A stretch of 64,000 bases of DNA from positions 60,773 to 124,772 of the forward strand of contig NZ_JACJTU010000026.1 of assembly GCF_014698835.1 (NCBI RefSeq). The letters are read 5' to 3'. A program made the position numbers and the translations under genes. Within the stretch, counting starts at the first letter, position 1, and each line of letters opens with the position of its first letter. This document shows positions 27,955 to 36,430 of this stretch, in pieces. The stretch is from Nostoc paludosum FACHB-159. Its GTDB lineage: Bacteria; Cyanobacteriota; Cyanobacteriia; Cyanobacteriales; Nostocaceae. A model generated the notes under the pieces. The model had not been told where the DNA came from and searched no databases. It saw only the letters and a program-made list of their open reading frames with translations.

Positions 27955-28010
27955 AGCTTGGTTGATGAGAAAGATTTCGGCATTCATAAAATCTTCAAAT
28001 CAACCAAGCT
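27955..28010 (-). promoter_or_regulatory. Long hairpin between precursor and maturase genes
   Basis: A perfect 12-bp stem (AGCTTGGTTGAT at 27955-27966 with ATCAACCAAGCT at 27999-28010) encloses 32 bases that contain a further 7-bp stem (AAGATTT with AAATCTT). It starts 18 bases after the precursor stop codon in the direction of transcription. No T run follows, so it may be a processing or stability hairpin, or a leaky terminator that lets the precursor be made in excess over its enzymes. Confidence 0.65.
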
Positions 28011-28028
28011 AGAAGCAATAGCTACTGA

Positions 28029-28397
28029 TTAATTTGCTAGCGAACGAAACGCTTCCACAGCAGAGGGACATGAATCGGTGGCAGAATTAATCGCTTCTTG
28101 GGCCACTCCATCTTGCGTTGTAGCACTGTAAGGCTGGTTTTGTACCCAGGGTGGCCCACCTTCACGAACGAAATCTGATGGTCTACCTCCAGCTACTGCA
28201 TTTAACTGTTCATCAGATAGTTCAGCCTCTTGTAGGGCTGCTTTTAATTGCTCAGTTGTAAAGCTATAACCATGCTCTTGTGCTATTTGAATCAGTGCTT
28301 CTGGTGCGATTTCAGCCAAACGCTGATTCAGCCTTCCCTGCAAAGATGTATCTTTAAAAACAGCATCAAAGAATTGAATAACTGCCTCTTGTGACAT
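28029..28397 (-). CDS. Nif11-type leader RiPP precursor peptide
   Basis: This 122-residue peptide begins with a Nif11-like leader: helical MSQEAVIQFFDAVFKD, then IAQEHGYSFTTEQL, then LSDEQLNAVAGG, ending in a double glycine at 70-71. C39-peptidase exporters cut after such sites, leaving a 51-residue core (72-122). The core is hydrophilic, has aromatic residues F76, W84, Y90 and F118, a single cysteine C110, and N/D residues that hydroxylases could use. A strong AGGAG (28403-28407 on the other strand) lies 5 bases before the ATG. It heads the operon radical SAM, oxygenase, two JmjC proteins. The core does not resemble a known product that I can name. Confidence 0.88.
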   Translation of the reverse strand: MSQEAVIQFFDAVFKDTSLQGRLNQRLAEIAPEALIQIAQEHGYSFTTEQLKAALQEAELSDEQLNAVAGGRPSDFVREGGPPWVQNQPYSATTQDGVAQEAINSATDSCPSAVEAFRSLAN

Positions 28398-28729
28398 TAT
28401 TACTCCTTGTCAGAATGACTTTTCATTTGTCGCGTTCAGTATATTCAATGTATTTGGCGATTGTCGATATATAAAGGTTAAGAAAATTTAAGTATTTTCC
28501 GATACAAATTTAAATAATATCAATTTTTATAGTTTTTTAAGTAAATTTACTGTTGCTCTAAAAACATATCCCAGAGCCTAATGCTATAACCGTAGTGCTT
28601 TGATTGCGTTTGCCAAATCTAAAGCTAGTGAATTTACTCACTCATTCTCTTGATGAAAATGATAATTATCGGCAGAAGCTAAAGCGATACGGTTGAGGAC
28701 GCGAAAACATACATCCAGAAGTTTTATTT
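28398..28729. other. Divergent promoter region, precursor versus TPR-CHAT operon
   Basis: The gap is very AT-rich, with no open frame, repeat or terminator. It must carry the promoter of the precursor operon on the minus strand and that of the TPR-CHAT gene on the plus strand. No specific binding site was recognised. Confidence 0.45.
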
Positions 28730-31447
28730 ATGCAAATTTTTTGGAAAAAAATTGGTTTAGCTCTTTTTATTCCTCTTTCTTTGGTGGCAACTTTAATTGG
28801 CCAACAAATTATTGCTGCAAAATCTTCAGATAAAGTTACACAAAATAAAATTCAAAAACTGGCAAAAAACGATTCTATTCCAAATACTACTCAAAAAGTC
28901 CAAATACTCACCCTCTATCAGCCTCTTGGGCATCTGCAATGGGAAGGAGAACGAGTTAGCAATACTGGAATTGCTTATTTTTCCCTTGATAGTTTCTCAA
29001 ATGAGTCTATCTCTGAGTCTGATTTAGATGTGGCACGCACTAGTCAAGATCCATCTAAAATAGCTAAAGTTTTAGCAACGTTAGGATTATCTGCTCATCT
29101 TCAAGGTGAGTACGATAAAGCAATTAATTACTATAAAGAAGGATTAGAAATTAGCAAAAAAAATGCATATTTTGAATTAGAAGCTATCCTTTTAGGAAAT
29201 TTGGGACTGGCTCATGTCCAAAAAGGAAATTATTATGCTGAGACGATAGATTATTTAAATGATTATTGGCAGTTAATTCACACTCGCCAGCAAAATACCA
29301 AGGTAGCACAACTTCAAGAAGCCCAAGCATTAGGAAATTTAGGCAATGCTTATTATGGAGCAGATTTGTATGTAAAAGCGATCGCGTTTCACCAAAAACG
29401 TCTGGCTTTATCTCAAAAAAATAAAGACCAAGCAGGACAAGCAAAAGCTTTAAGCGACTTGGGGATTGTCTATCAAGCTTTGGGAGATCCAAAAAAAGCG
29501 ATTGACTATCAACAACAGGCATTAACCTTAGCTCAGCAAATCAAACAGCAATCTCTAGAATCGTTTGTTTTGGGCAACTTAGGTATTATTTATCAAAATC
29601 AAAGCAATTATTCAAAAGCTAGCGATTATTATCAGCAACGTTTAGCGATCGCTCGTCAACTTAAAGACTTACGTTCAGAAGCTGAAACTCTAGCAAATTT
29701 AGCAGGTATAGCTTATTTCCAAGGAGATTATCACGGGAGCATCGCACTTTTTGACCAAGGTTGGAAAATTTCTTGGGAAAGACTACACGATGGCGATATT
29801 CTGTATCGTATTCTTGGTAATCAAGGACTCGTCCACTTTCAAATGGGCAACCTCGACAAAGCTTTAGAGTCCTACAGTAAATATTTTCAATACGCTTCCT
29901 CGCGCAATAATCACAGAGAACAAGGCATTGCTAAAATTAACGCCGCAGCAGTTCGCCTCCAATCAGGAAATCCAGCAGGGGCAGCAAAAACCCTCGAAGA
30001 AGCAATTGAAATTTGGGAGTCTTTGCGAGCCAGACTAGGCAGCAATGATAGTTTTAAAATCTCGATTTTTGAAACCCAAAATGCACCTTATAGCAATCTA
30101 CAAGCGGTATTAGTTGCCCAAAACCAACCCGAAGCCGCCTTGCAAATATCTGAACGGGGGCGTGCCCGTGCCCTTGCAGAGCTACTTTCTCGCCGCCTTT
30201 CTACTGTTGCTACCCAAACACAAGCACCAACTACAACCCTTGCTTCTCCTACGATTGCAGAGATTAAAAAAATAGCTGAAAATCATCATGCAACTTTAGT
30301 AGAGTATTCCATTGTGCCTGGAAATTTCCTAGTTGAAGGAAAGCTAGAAACCCATGAATCAGAACTTTTAATCTGGGTTGTCCAACCAACAGGTAATATT
30401 ACCCTCCGTCGAGTTGACCTCAAACCTCTTTGGCAGTGTCAAAATCCTCAGTTATGTTATCCAAAAGGACTAGCAGAGTTAGTTTCTAAAACTCGTGAGT
30501 TGCTTAGTATTAGAAATCAGAGTTTACAGATAAGTAGTAACGTATCTTCTGTAATTAATGAAAACCCTTTACATCAACTGCATCAATTATTGATTCAACC
30601 TATTAACGATTTGCTTCCTCAAGATCCCAATAATCATGTAATATTTATTCCTCAGCGATCGCTTTTTCTTGTTCCTTTTGCCACCCTTCCAGATGCCACA
30701 GGTAAATTATTAATTGAACGGCATACAATTTCGATTTCACCTTCTATTCAAGTTTTAGATATCACATATCAACTACGAAAAAAGCCAGGAGCAAATAAAA
30801 TTTCTGACTCAAACTTAATTGTTGGCAATCCAATTATGCCGAAAATTGTCACTCAACCAGGGGAACCACCGGAAGAATTGCCTCCTCTCCCTGGTTCTGA
30901 ACAAGAAGCCAAAGCTATTGCCCAACTCTTCCAAACAAAAGCGCTGATTGGTGCAAATGCCAACAAATCTAGGGTGTTGCAACAAATGAGCAATTCAACT
31001 CTAGTTCATCTAGCTACCCACGGCTTGCTTAGCGACTTTCGCGGCTTAGGAGTACCAGGAGCGATCGCTCTGGCTCCCGATCCTACAGTCCAAGGGCAAA
31101 CCTCAACACAAGAAAATGGTATCCTTAGTGCCAGTGAAATTCTCGATCTCAAATTAAACGCTCAATTAGTCGTTCTCAGTGCTTGCAACACCGGACGAGG
31201 AAAGATTACTGGAGACGGAGTAGTAGGGTTATCTCGTGCCTTAGTTGCTGCACGGGTTCCAAGTGTAGTAGTCTCTTTATGGGCATTACCTGATGAACCA
31301 ACTTCTTTACTGATGACCGAGTTTTATCGCAACATACAACATCACACTGATAAAGCAGTAGCATTGCGTCAAGCCATGTTGACTACAATGAAACGCTATC
31401 CTCACCCATTAGATTGGGCAGGTTTTATATTAATAGGTCAACCTTGA
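28730..31447 (+). CDS. TPR-CHAT caspase-like protein
   Basis: The protein (905 residues) starts with a hydrophobic segment (about 8-25) that could be a signal anchor, continues with at least six tetratricopeptide repeats (about 105-440, such as GNLGIIYQNQSNYSKASDYY), and ends in a CHAT domain (about 500-905) of the caspase/separase fold. The catalytic pair is visible as H764 in HLATHG and C819 in LSACNTG. CHAT proteins are proteases in defence and signalling systems; the target here is unknown. It heads a plus-strand run with a sigma-like factor, DUF1822, CHAT-CHASE2 and DUF928. Confidence 0.87.
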   Translation: MQIFWKKIGLALFIPLSLVATLIGQQIIAAKSSDKVTQNKIQKLAKNDSIPNTTQKVQILTLYQPLGHLQWEGERVSNTGIAYFSLDSFSNESISESDLDVARTSQDPSKIAKVLATLGLSAHLQGEYDKAINYYKEGLEISKKNAYFELEAILLGNLGLAHVQKGNYYAETIDYLNDYWQLIHTRQQNTKVAQLQEAQALGNLGNAYYGADLYVKAIAFHQKRLALSQKNKDQAGQAKALSDLGIVYQALGDPKKAIDYQQQALTLAQQIKQQSLESFVLGNLGIIYQNQSNYSKASDYYQQRLAIARQLKDLRSEAETLANLAGIAYFQGDYHGSIALFDQGWKISWERLHDGDILYRILGNQGLVHFQMGNLDKALESYSKYFQYASSRNNHREQGIAKINAAAVRLQSGNPAGAAKTLEEAIEIWESLRARLGSNDSFKISIFETQNAPYSNLQAVLVAQNQPEAALQISERGRARALAELLSRRLSTVATQTQAPTTTLASPTIAEIKKIAENHHATLVEYSIVPGNFLVEGKLETHESELLIWVVQPTGNITLRRVDLKPLWQCQNPQLCYPKGLAELVSKTRELLSIRNQSLQISSNVSSVINENPLHQLHQLLIQPINDLLPQDPNNHVIFIPQRSLFLVPFATLPDATGKLLIERHTISISPSIQVLDITYQLRKKPGANKISDSNLIVGNPIMPKIVTQPGEPPEELPPLPGSEQEAKAIAQLFQTKALIGANANKSRVLQQMSNSTLVHLATHGLLSDFRGLGVPGAIALAPDPTVQGQTSTQENGILSASEILDLKLNAQLVVLSACNTGRGKITGDGVVGLSRALVAARVPSVVVSLWALPDEPTSLLMTEFYRNIQHHTDKAVALRQAMLTTMKRYPHPLDWAGFILIGQP

Positions 31448-31495
31448 CATCCTCCCGATCTTGACTACTTGTTTTTGAAGGTTCATCTTGAATCT

Positions 31496-32713
31496 ATGCG
31501 TCCTCGCCAGAACATTTCAGAAATATTTTCGACTTTCATCCAATTTGAAGCGGATCGCTTCAACTGTTGGATATATGATGCCAAACTACGGCGCAGTATC
31601 CAAAATTGCTTGGTACAGATATCAGAAAACAAAGGCTCAGAAAATTTTTGGGCAATTTACTGGCATAAAAACTGGCAAAATCAGCCCAATTCTTTAGCTG
31701 AAGCACATCTATCAGCTTATTTGCAAGAAACTTGTTATTGGTCAGCACAAAGGACGATTCCTCAAATTGCTAGCGTCCAGTGTACATTGTCTGACTGTTT
31801 TCAAATAGCGATCGCAGAACTACCAAAAATTCTCAAAGCTTGCGATCCCGACCAAAAAGCCACCCTCAAAAGCTACAGCAATGTGGCTTTTGGCAATGTA
31901 ATTCGTGATGCTTTGCGGCAAAAACAAGAAATAGATTTTTGTAACGATTGGGCATTGCTACTAAAATTGAGCCGCAAGCGACTACAGGAATCTTTACAAA
32001 ATGCTGGGCTAACAGATGAAACTATTGGCTGTTACTTGTTAGCTTGGAAATGTTTTGTAGATGGTTACATTCTGAGCAAATCGCCAGGAGTGCGGAAGTT
32101 GCAAAGACCAGACCAAGATACTTGGGAAGCCATTGTTCAACTCTACAACCGCGATCGCTTAACGCAACTTAACCCACCAGGCACGGAATCCAACGCCCAA
32201 ACTCTTGAAAAATGGCTGCTGTTATCTGCAAAATACGCCCGTTCTTATTTATATCCTGTGGTTTCTTCACTCAACGCACCGAAAACAGGTCAAGCAGATA
32301 GTGAATTACAAGATGATTTACCAGACACTACTCAAAATGAATCTTTATTAGCAGATTTAATCGCCAAAGAAGAAGCAGAAAATCAAAAAAATCAACAACA
32401 AGAAATCCAGAATTTATTAATTACTACGTTGGGAAAACTGCCTACCCAATCACAACAATTGCTGCAATTATACTATCAAAAAGGACTTACTCAACAACAA
32501 ATTGCTAAAGAACAGCAAATCCAGCAATATCAAGTATCGCGGCAATTGACGAAAACGAGAGAATCTTTATTACTAGCGATCGCCAAATGGAGTCAAGAAA
32601 CAATGCATATTTCTCCGACTTCCAACGTGGTTAAACATATTAGTGCAGTATTAGAGGAATGGTTACAAAATTATTTCGGTAATTTAGAACCTCAGCCCTC
32701 AAAGGAGCAATAG
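31496..32713 (+). CDS. Sigma-70-like factor
   Basis: From the ATG at 31496 the protein has 405 residues; a TTG start at 31469 adds nine. The last part has a sigma region 4-like helix-turn-helix (LGKLPTQSQQLLQLYYQKGLT and QQIAKEQQIQ, about 310-360). The first 250 residues are helical and not clearly regions 2 or 3, so promoter melting capacity is uncertain. It lies 48 bases after the TPR-CHAT gene and two bases before the DUF1822 gene, so it is probably a dedicated regulator of this operon or of a linked target. It may also be a sigma-like adaptor rather than a true sigma factor. Confidence 0.7.
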   Translation: MRPRQNISEIFSTFIQFEADRFNCWIYDAKLRRSIQNCLVQISENKGSENFWAIYWHKNWQNQPNSLAEAHLSAYLQETCYWSAQRTIPQIASVQCTLSDCFQIAIAELPKILKACDPDQKATLKSYSNVAFGNVIRDALRQKQEIDFCNDWALLLKLSRKRLQESLQNAGLTDETIGCYLLAWKCFVDGYILSKSPGVRKLQRPDQDTWEAIVQLYNRDRLTQLNPPGTESNAQTLEKWLLLSAKYARSYLYPVVSSLNAPKTGQADSELQDDLPDTTQNESLLADLIAKEEAENQKNQQQEIQNLLITTLGKLPTQSQQLLQLYYQKGLTQQQIAKEQQIQQYQVSRQLTKTRESLLLAIAKWSQETMHISPTSNVVKHISAVLEEWLQNYFGNLEPQPSKEQ

Positions 32714-32715
32714 CT

Positions 32716-33858
32716 ATGTCATCATTTTGTGTTCCTCCGACTCAACTGTGGTTAGAGGTATCTCCCGAAGTTCAAAATCAATCTTGGCAGCAAAGCCAGT
32801 CTAGTGTTAGTCCCCGTAGCCGTTGGAATGTTTTTCTCAATCAAGTATGCCTCAGTACTTTTTTGCCTTGGTTACAAGCAGAATACGTACCAGAAGCTAC
32901 TATTGATACATTGCCAATCAGTTGGGAATTGGTCAACGGCACTGCTATAAATATCGATACAAAACGCTTAATTTTAATTCCAGATAAAAGCTTAGAAACT
33001 AGAGAATTTTCTGTACCCCAAGAATGGATAGATATTCCTCAATGGGCAGGAGATTATTATTTAGCTGTACAAGTTAATCCCGATGGTGAGTGGATGAGAA
33101 TTTGGGGTTATACTACCCACGAACAATTAAAAAATCAAGGTAGCTACGATTACCAAGAACGGACTTACTCATTAGATGCTACTCAAATGATTGAGGATTT
33201 AAATGTGTTTTGGGTAGTACGTCAACTATATCCCGAAGAACAAACACAAACAGCACTGGCTCCTTTGGCTGTTTTATCAGCCACTCAACTAGAAAATCTC
33301 TGGCAAAGATTAACAAGTCCAACAATTACTAATCCTCGCTTGGAATTGCCTTTTGAAATTTGGGGAGCCTTGTTAAATAGGGAAGACTGGCCGCAAAGAT
33401 TCACACACAAACCAGCACTTGTTAACTTGCGTCAGTGGTTCCAAAATATAGTTGCAGATAGCTGGCAAACAATAGAAACCTTCCTGGGTACGCAGCCAGA
33501 TTTCGCCTTTAGTTTTCGTCAGGTTAACGATGCGGCTGAGCAAACAATCCAACGAGTTAAGGAAATTGAGTTACCAAATAACAATCAAGCTGTAGTATTA
33601 ATGTTGACTTTGACAGCAGAAATAGATGGTAGAGTAGGAATCCGCGCTCAACTGTATCCTCAAGAACGCAATTTCTATTTACCGAGAAATATTAGTTTGG
33701 CATTGATTTCTGCTGCTGGAGAAATTGTCCAATCAGTGCAAGCCAGGGAAACAGATAATTCAATTCAACTCAAACGATTTAAATGTCCCCAAAACACACG
33801 ATTTAGCCTTCAGATTGTTTTAGATGATTTCAATTTTATCGAAGAGTTTGAAAGTTAA
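32716..33858 (+). CDS. DUF1822 family protein
   Basis: This 380-residue protein matches the cyanobacterial DUF1822 pattern: an N-terminal region with LWLEVSPEVQ, a conserved LPWLQAEY segment, then beta-rich sequence with WAGDYYLAVQVNPDG and WRIWGYTTHEQL-like spacing. It has no signal peptide and no membrane helix. The family's function is unknown. The gene starts two bases after the sigma-like gene, so they are translationally coupled and may act as a pair, for instance a regulator and its partner. Confidence 0.8.
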   Translation: MSSFCVPPTQLWLEVSPEVQNQSWQQSQSSVSPRSRWNVFLNQVCLSTFLPWLQAEYVPEATIDTLPISWELVNGTAINIDTKRLILIPDKSLETREFSVPQEWIDIPQWAGDYYLAVQVNPDGEWMRIWGYTTHEQLKNQGSYDYQERTYSLDATQMIEDLNVFWVVRQLYPEEQTQTALAPLAVLSATQLENLWQRLTSPTITNPRLELPFEIWGALLNREDWPQRFTHKPALVNLRQWFQNIVADSWQTIETFLGTQPDFAFSFRQVNDAAEQTIQRVKEIELPNNNQAVVLMLTLTAEIDGRVGIRAQLYPQERNFYLPRNISLALISAAGEIVQSVQARETDNSIQLKRFKCPQNTRFSLQIVLDDFNFIEEFES

Positions 33859-33860
33859 TA

Positions 33861-34008
33861 ATTGGGCATTGGGCATTGGGCATGGGGCATTGGGAAGAGG
33901 ACAAGGAGAATTGGAAGGGGAAAGACTTGTTGCAAGTTCTCACTCAAGTCACCTTGTCCCCTTGTCTCCCCAGTCCCCAGTCCCCAGTCCCCAGTCCCCA
34001 GTCCCCAC
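33861..34008. repeat. Heptameric repeats in front of CHAT-CHASE2 gene
   Basis: Two repeat types stand here: GGGCATT copies at 33863-33893 and about five copies of CAGTCCC at 33971-34006. The second ends just before the ATG at 34011, so no ribosome binding site is found in the usual place. A longer open frame from 33876 crosses the repeats and is not considered coding. Confidence 0.85.
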
Positions 34009-34010
34009 CC

Positions 34011-36350
34011 ATGAGCAAACTCATCGTCCTCAACTTAGGAAAAGGAAACTTACACCAAGGCTTTCCCACGGTTATTGCTCAACTTTGGCAAACCGATACT
34101 CCTACTCCCATGCAATTTACAGGTGGATTGCCTGCTGCACCACAATTGGAGCATCTTTATCAACGTTGGCAACAAATGTATACAGCTTTGTATGCTAGTT
34201 TCGGTTGGCGCAGTGGCAGCATTGCAGACTTTGAAATTGATGAGGAAGATGTTACCCATATTTCCCAAGCGGAGTTTGATAACCTCTGCCAAGAATTACA
34301 AGACAGTTTAAATACCTGGCTCAATAGTTCGCTGTTTCTCAATATTGACCGGAAACTACGTACTCAACTCTCACCAAAAGAAGAAATTCGTTGCATAATT
34401 ACTGCGGAATCTGAACAGGTTTTAAAGCTTCCTTGGTGTTTGTGGCATTTTTTTAGCGATTATCCACAAGCTGAGATTGCGCTGAGTCCGCCAGAATATA
34501 CTCGTTCGATAAAAACAAATTCTCAAAAGAGTAAAGGTAAAGTCAGAATATTAGCAATTTTAGGCGATCGCCAGGGCATCGATCTCGAAAAAGACCAAAA
34601 TTTACTGCGACAATTACCGAATGCCGAACTCAAGTTTTTAGTCGAACCCAACCGTTCCCAACTCACAGAACAATTATGGGAGTCAGGCTGGGACATTCTT
34701 TTTTTTGCGGGGCATAGTTCCAGCCAAGGCAAAGGGCGAATGCTGCTTAATTCTGGCGAAAGTTTAACCATTGACCAATTAAAGTATGGTTTACAAAAGG
34801 CGATCGCTCAAGGGTTGCAGCTGGCAATTTTTAACTCTTGTGATGGTTTGGGATTAGCCCAAGATTTAGCCGATTTGCATTTACCCCAGGTAATTGTCAT
34901 GCGCGAACCCGTACCAGATAGGGTAGCGCAGGAATTTTTGAAGCACTTTTTGACACTTTTTTCACGGGGGAAAACTTTATATGCAGCCGTCAGAGAGGCC
35001 AGAGAAAGATTACAATCTCTAGAAGATGATTTTCCCTGCGCCACTTGGTTACCTGTAATTTGCCAAAACCCAGCAGAAATTTCCCCCACTTGGCAGGATC
35101 TCTGCGGTCGCAGGTTAGGTTTATATCTGCCGCGTCCGAATTTTAGGCAATTACCAGCAGTTTTTTTAAATAGCTTTAGTGTTACTTTGATTATCGTATT
35201 AATACGGTTATTCGGTGGACTGCAACCGCTAGAATTAGAAGCCTTCGACCAGTTAATGCGACTGCGACCTAAAGAACAGCCAGACTCGCGGCTGTTAGTA
35301 ATAACTATTACCGACCAAGATATTCAAGCGCAGGGACAGGAACCGCGCCAAGGTTCCTTATCTGATAAGTATCTTAATCTCCTATTAGCGAAACTGGAAC
35401 AATATCAACCAGTGGCTATCGGTCTAGATATATACCGAGATTTTCCAGTAAGTACCAATCAACCAGAACTAGCCAAGCGGATGCAAAAAAGCGATCGCTT
35501 GATTGCAATTTGTAAACGTGCTGACCCCAAATACGACCCGACAGGTATTTCACCCCCGCCAGAAATACCAGAAACACGACTGGGTTTTAGCGATTTTGTT
35601 GAAGACGATGATGGTGTACTCCGGCGTCATTTGTTGGCGATGACTCCCAACCCGATTTCCTCAAGTTGTACTGCGGCTTCTGCCTTTAGCGTGCAACTGG
35701 CATTTCTTTATTTGAAAAAACAGGGAATTACAGCCAAATTTAGCAAAAATTGGGATTTGCAACTAGGAAATAAAACTTTCCCATCCTTACAAAATCGAAC
35801 TGGCGGTTATCAGTCCATAGATGACCAAGGTAGTCAGATTTTATTAAATTACCGTTTTTCGCCCTCCGTGCAAGCGATCGCACCTCAAGTTACCCTCAGC
35901 CAAGTTTTGAACGGACAAATTAACCCAAATGCCTTGAAAAACCGGATTATTCTGATTGGCGTCACCAGTAACAGCAGTAGCGATTACTGGTATACACCAG
36001 ATGGGAAAAATCCTTCAGAAATTATCCCAGGCGTAATTATTCAGGCACAGATGGTCAGCGAAATACTCAGTGCTGCTTTAGACCAAAGACCCTTGTTATG
36101 GGTTTGGAGCCAATGGGCTGATATTTGCTGGATTGGGGCATGGTCTTTGACAGGTGGTTTGCTGGCTTGGTATCTTCGCAAAATAGCTTACATGAGTATT
36201 GCTGTCAGCACAGCATCAGTTATTCTCTTTGGACTTTGCTTAATCTTGTTGACTCAAGGCGGCTGGATACCTTTAGTACCACCGATGATCTCTTTGCTAC
36301 TTAGTAGTACTATATTTATCTTTATTAGCAAAAAATTCCAGAAATTATAG
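34011..36350 (+). CDS. CHAT-CHASE2 fusion membrane protein
   Basis: From the ATG at 34011 the protein has 779 residues. The N-terminal half is a CHAT domain with H235 in FFAGHSSS and C277 in IFNSCDGLG. After a helix (about 385-405) comes an extracytoplasmic CHASE2 domain (about 410-690) with LEAFDQLMRLRP, and three C-terminal membrane helices end the protein. CHASE2 usually sits in front of a cyclase or kinase; here the order is reversed, with the protease-like domain before the sensor. This suggests a membrane sensor that controls a cytoplasmic caspase-like activity. The usual ribosome binding site is displaced by heptamer repeats. An 80-base gap separates it from DUF928. Confidence 0.86.
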   Translation: MSKLIVLNLGKGNLHQGFPTVIAQLWQTDTPTPMQFTGGLPAAPQLEHLYQRWQQMYTALYASFGWRSGSIADFEIDEEDVTHISQAEFDNLCQELQDSLNTWLNSSLFLNIDRKLRTQLSPKEEIRCIITAESEQVLKLPWCLWHFFSDYPQAEIALSPPEYTRSIKTNSQKSKGKVRILAILGDRQGIDLEKDQNLLRQLPNAELKFLVEPNRSQLTEQLWESGWDILFFAGHSSSQGKGRMLLNSGESLTIDQLKYGLQKAIAQGLQLAIFNSCDGLGLAQDLADLHLPQVIVMREPVPDRVAQEFLKHFLTLFSRGKTLYAAVREARERLQSLEDDFPCATWLPVICQNPAEISPTWQDLCGRRLGLYLPRPNFRQLPAVFLNSFSVTLIIVLIRLFGGLQPLELEAFDQLMRLRPKEQPDSRLLVITITDQDIQAQGQEPRQGSLSDKYLNLLLAKLEQYQPVAIGLDIYRDFPVSTNQPELAKRMQKSDRLIAICKRADPKYDPTGISPPPEIPETRLGFSDFVEDDDGVLRRHLLAMTPNPISSSCTAASAFSVQLAFLYLKKQGITAKFSKNWDLQLGNKTFPSLQNRTGGYQSIDDQGSQILLNYRFSPSVQAIAPQVTLSQVLNGQINPNALKNRIILIGVTSNSSSDYWYTPDGKNPSEIIPGVIIQAQMVSEILSAALDQRPLLWVWSQWADICWIGAWSLTGGLLAWYLRKIAYMSIAVSTASVILFGLCLILLTQGGWIPLVPPMISLLLSSTIFIFISKKFQKL

Positions 36351-36430
36351 CGATCGCAAGTGTAGTAATAAACTAGCTATAAAAATTCTAAATTCTGATT
36401 CTTTCTGGCGATCGCTAAATAATTTCTACT

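Noticed and set aside
33876..34010. 45-codon N-terminal extension of the CHAT-CHASE2 protein
   Set aside because: The extension is encoded by heptamer repeats and reads as Pro/Ser/Gln strings; the conserved domain begins just after the ATG at 34011.
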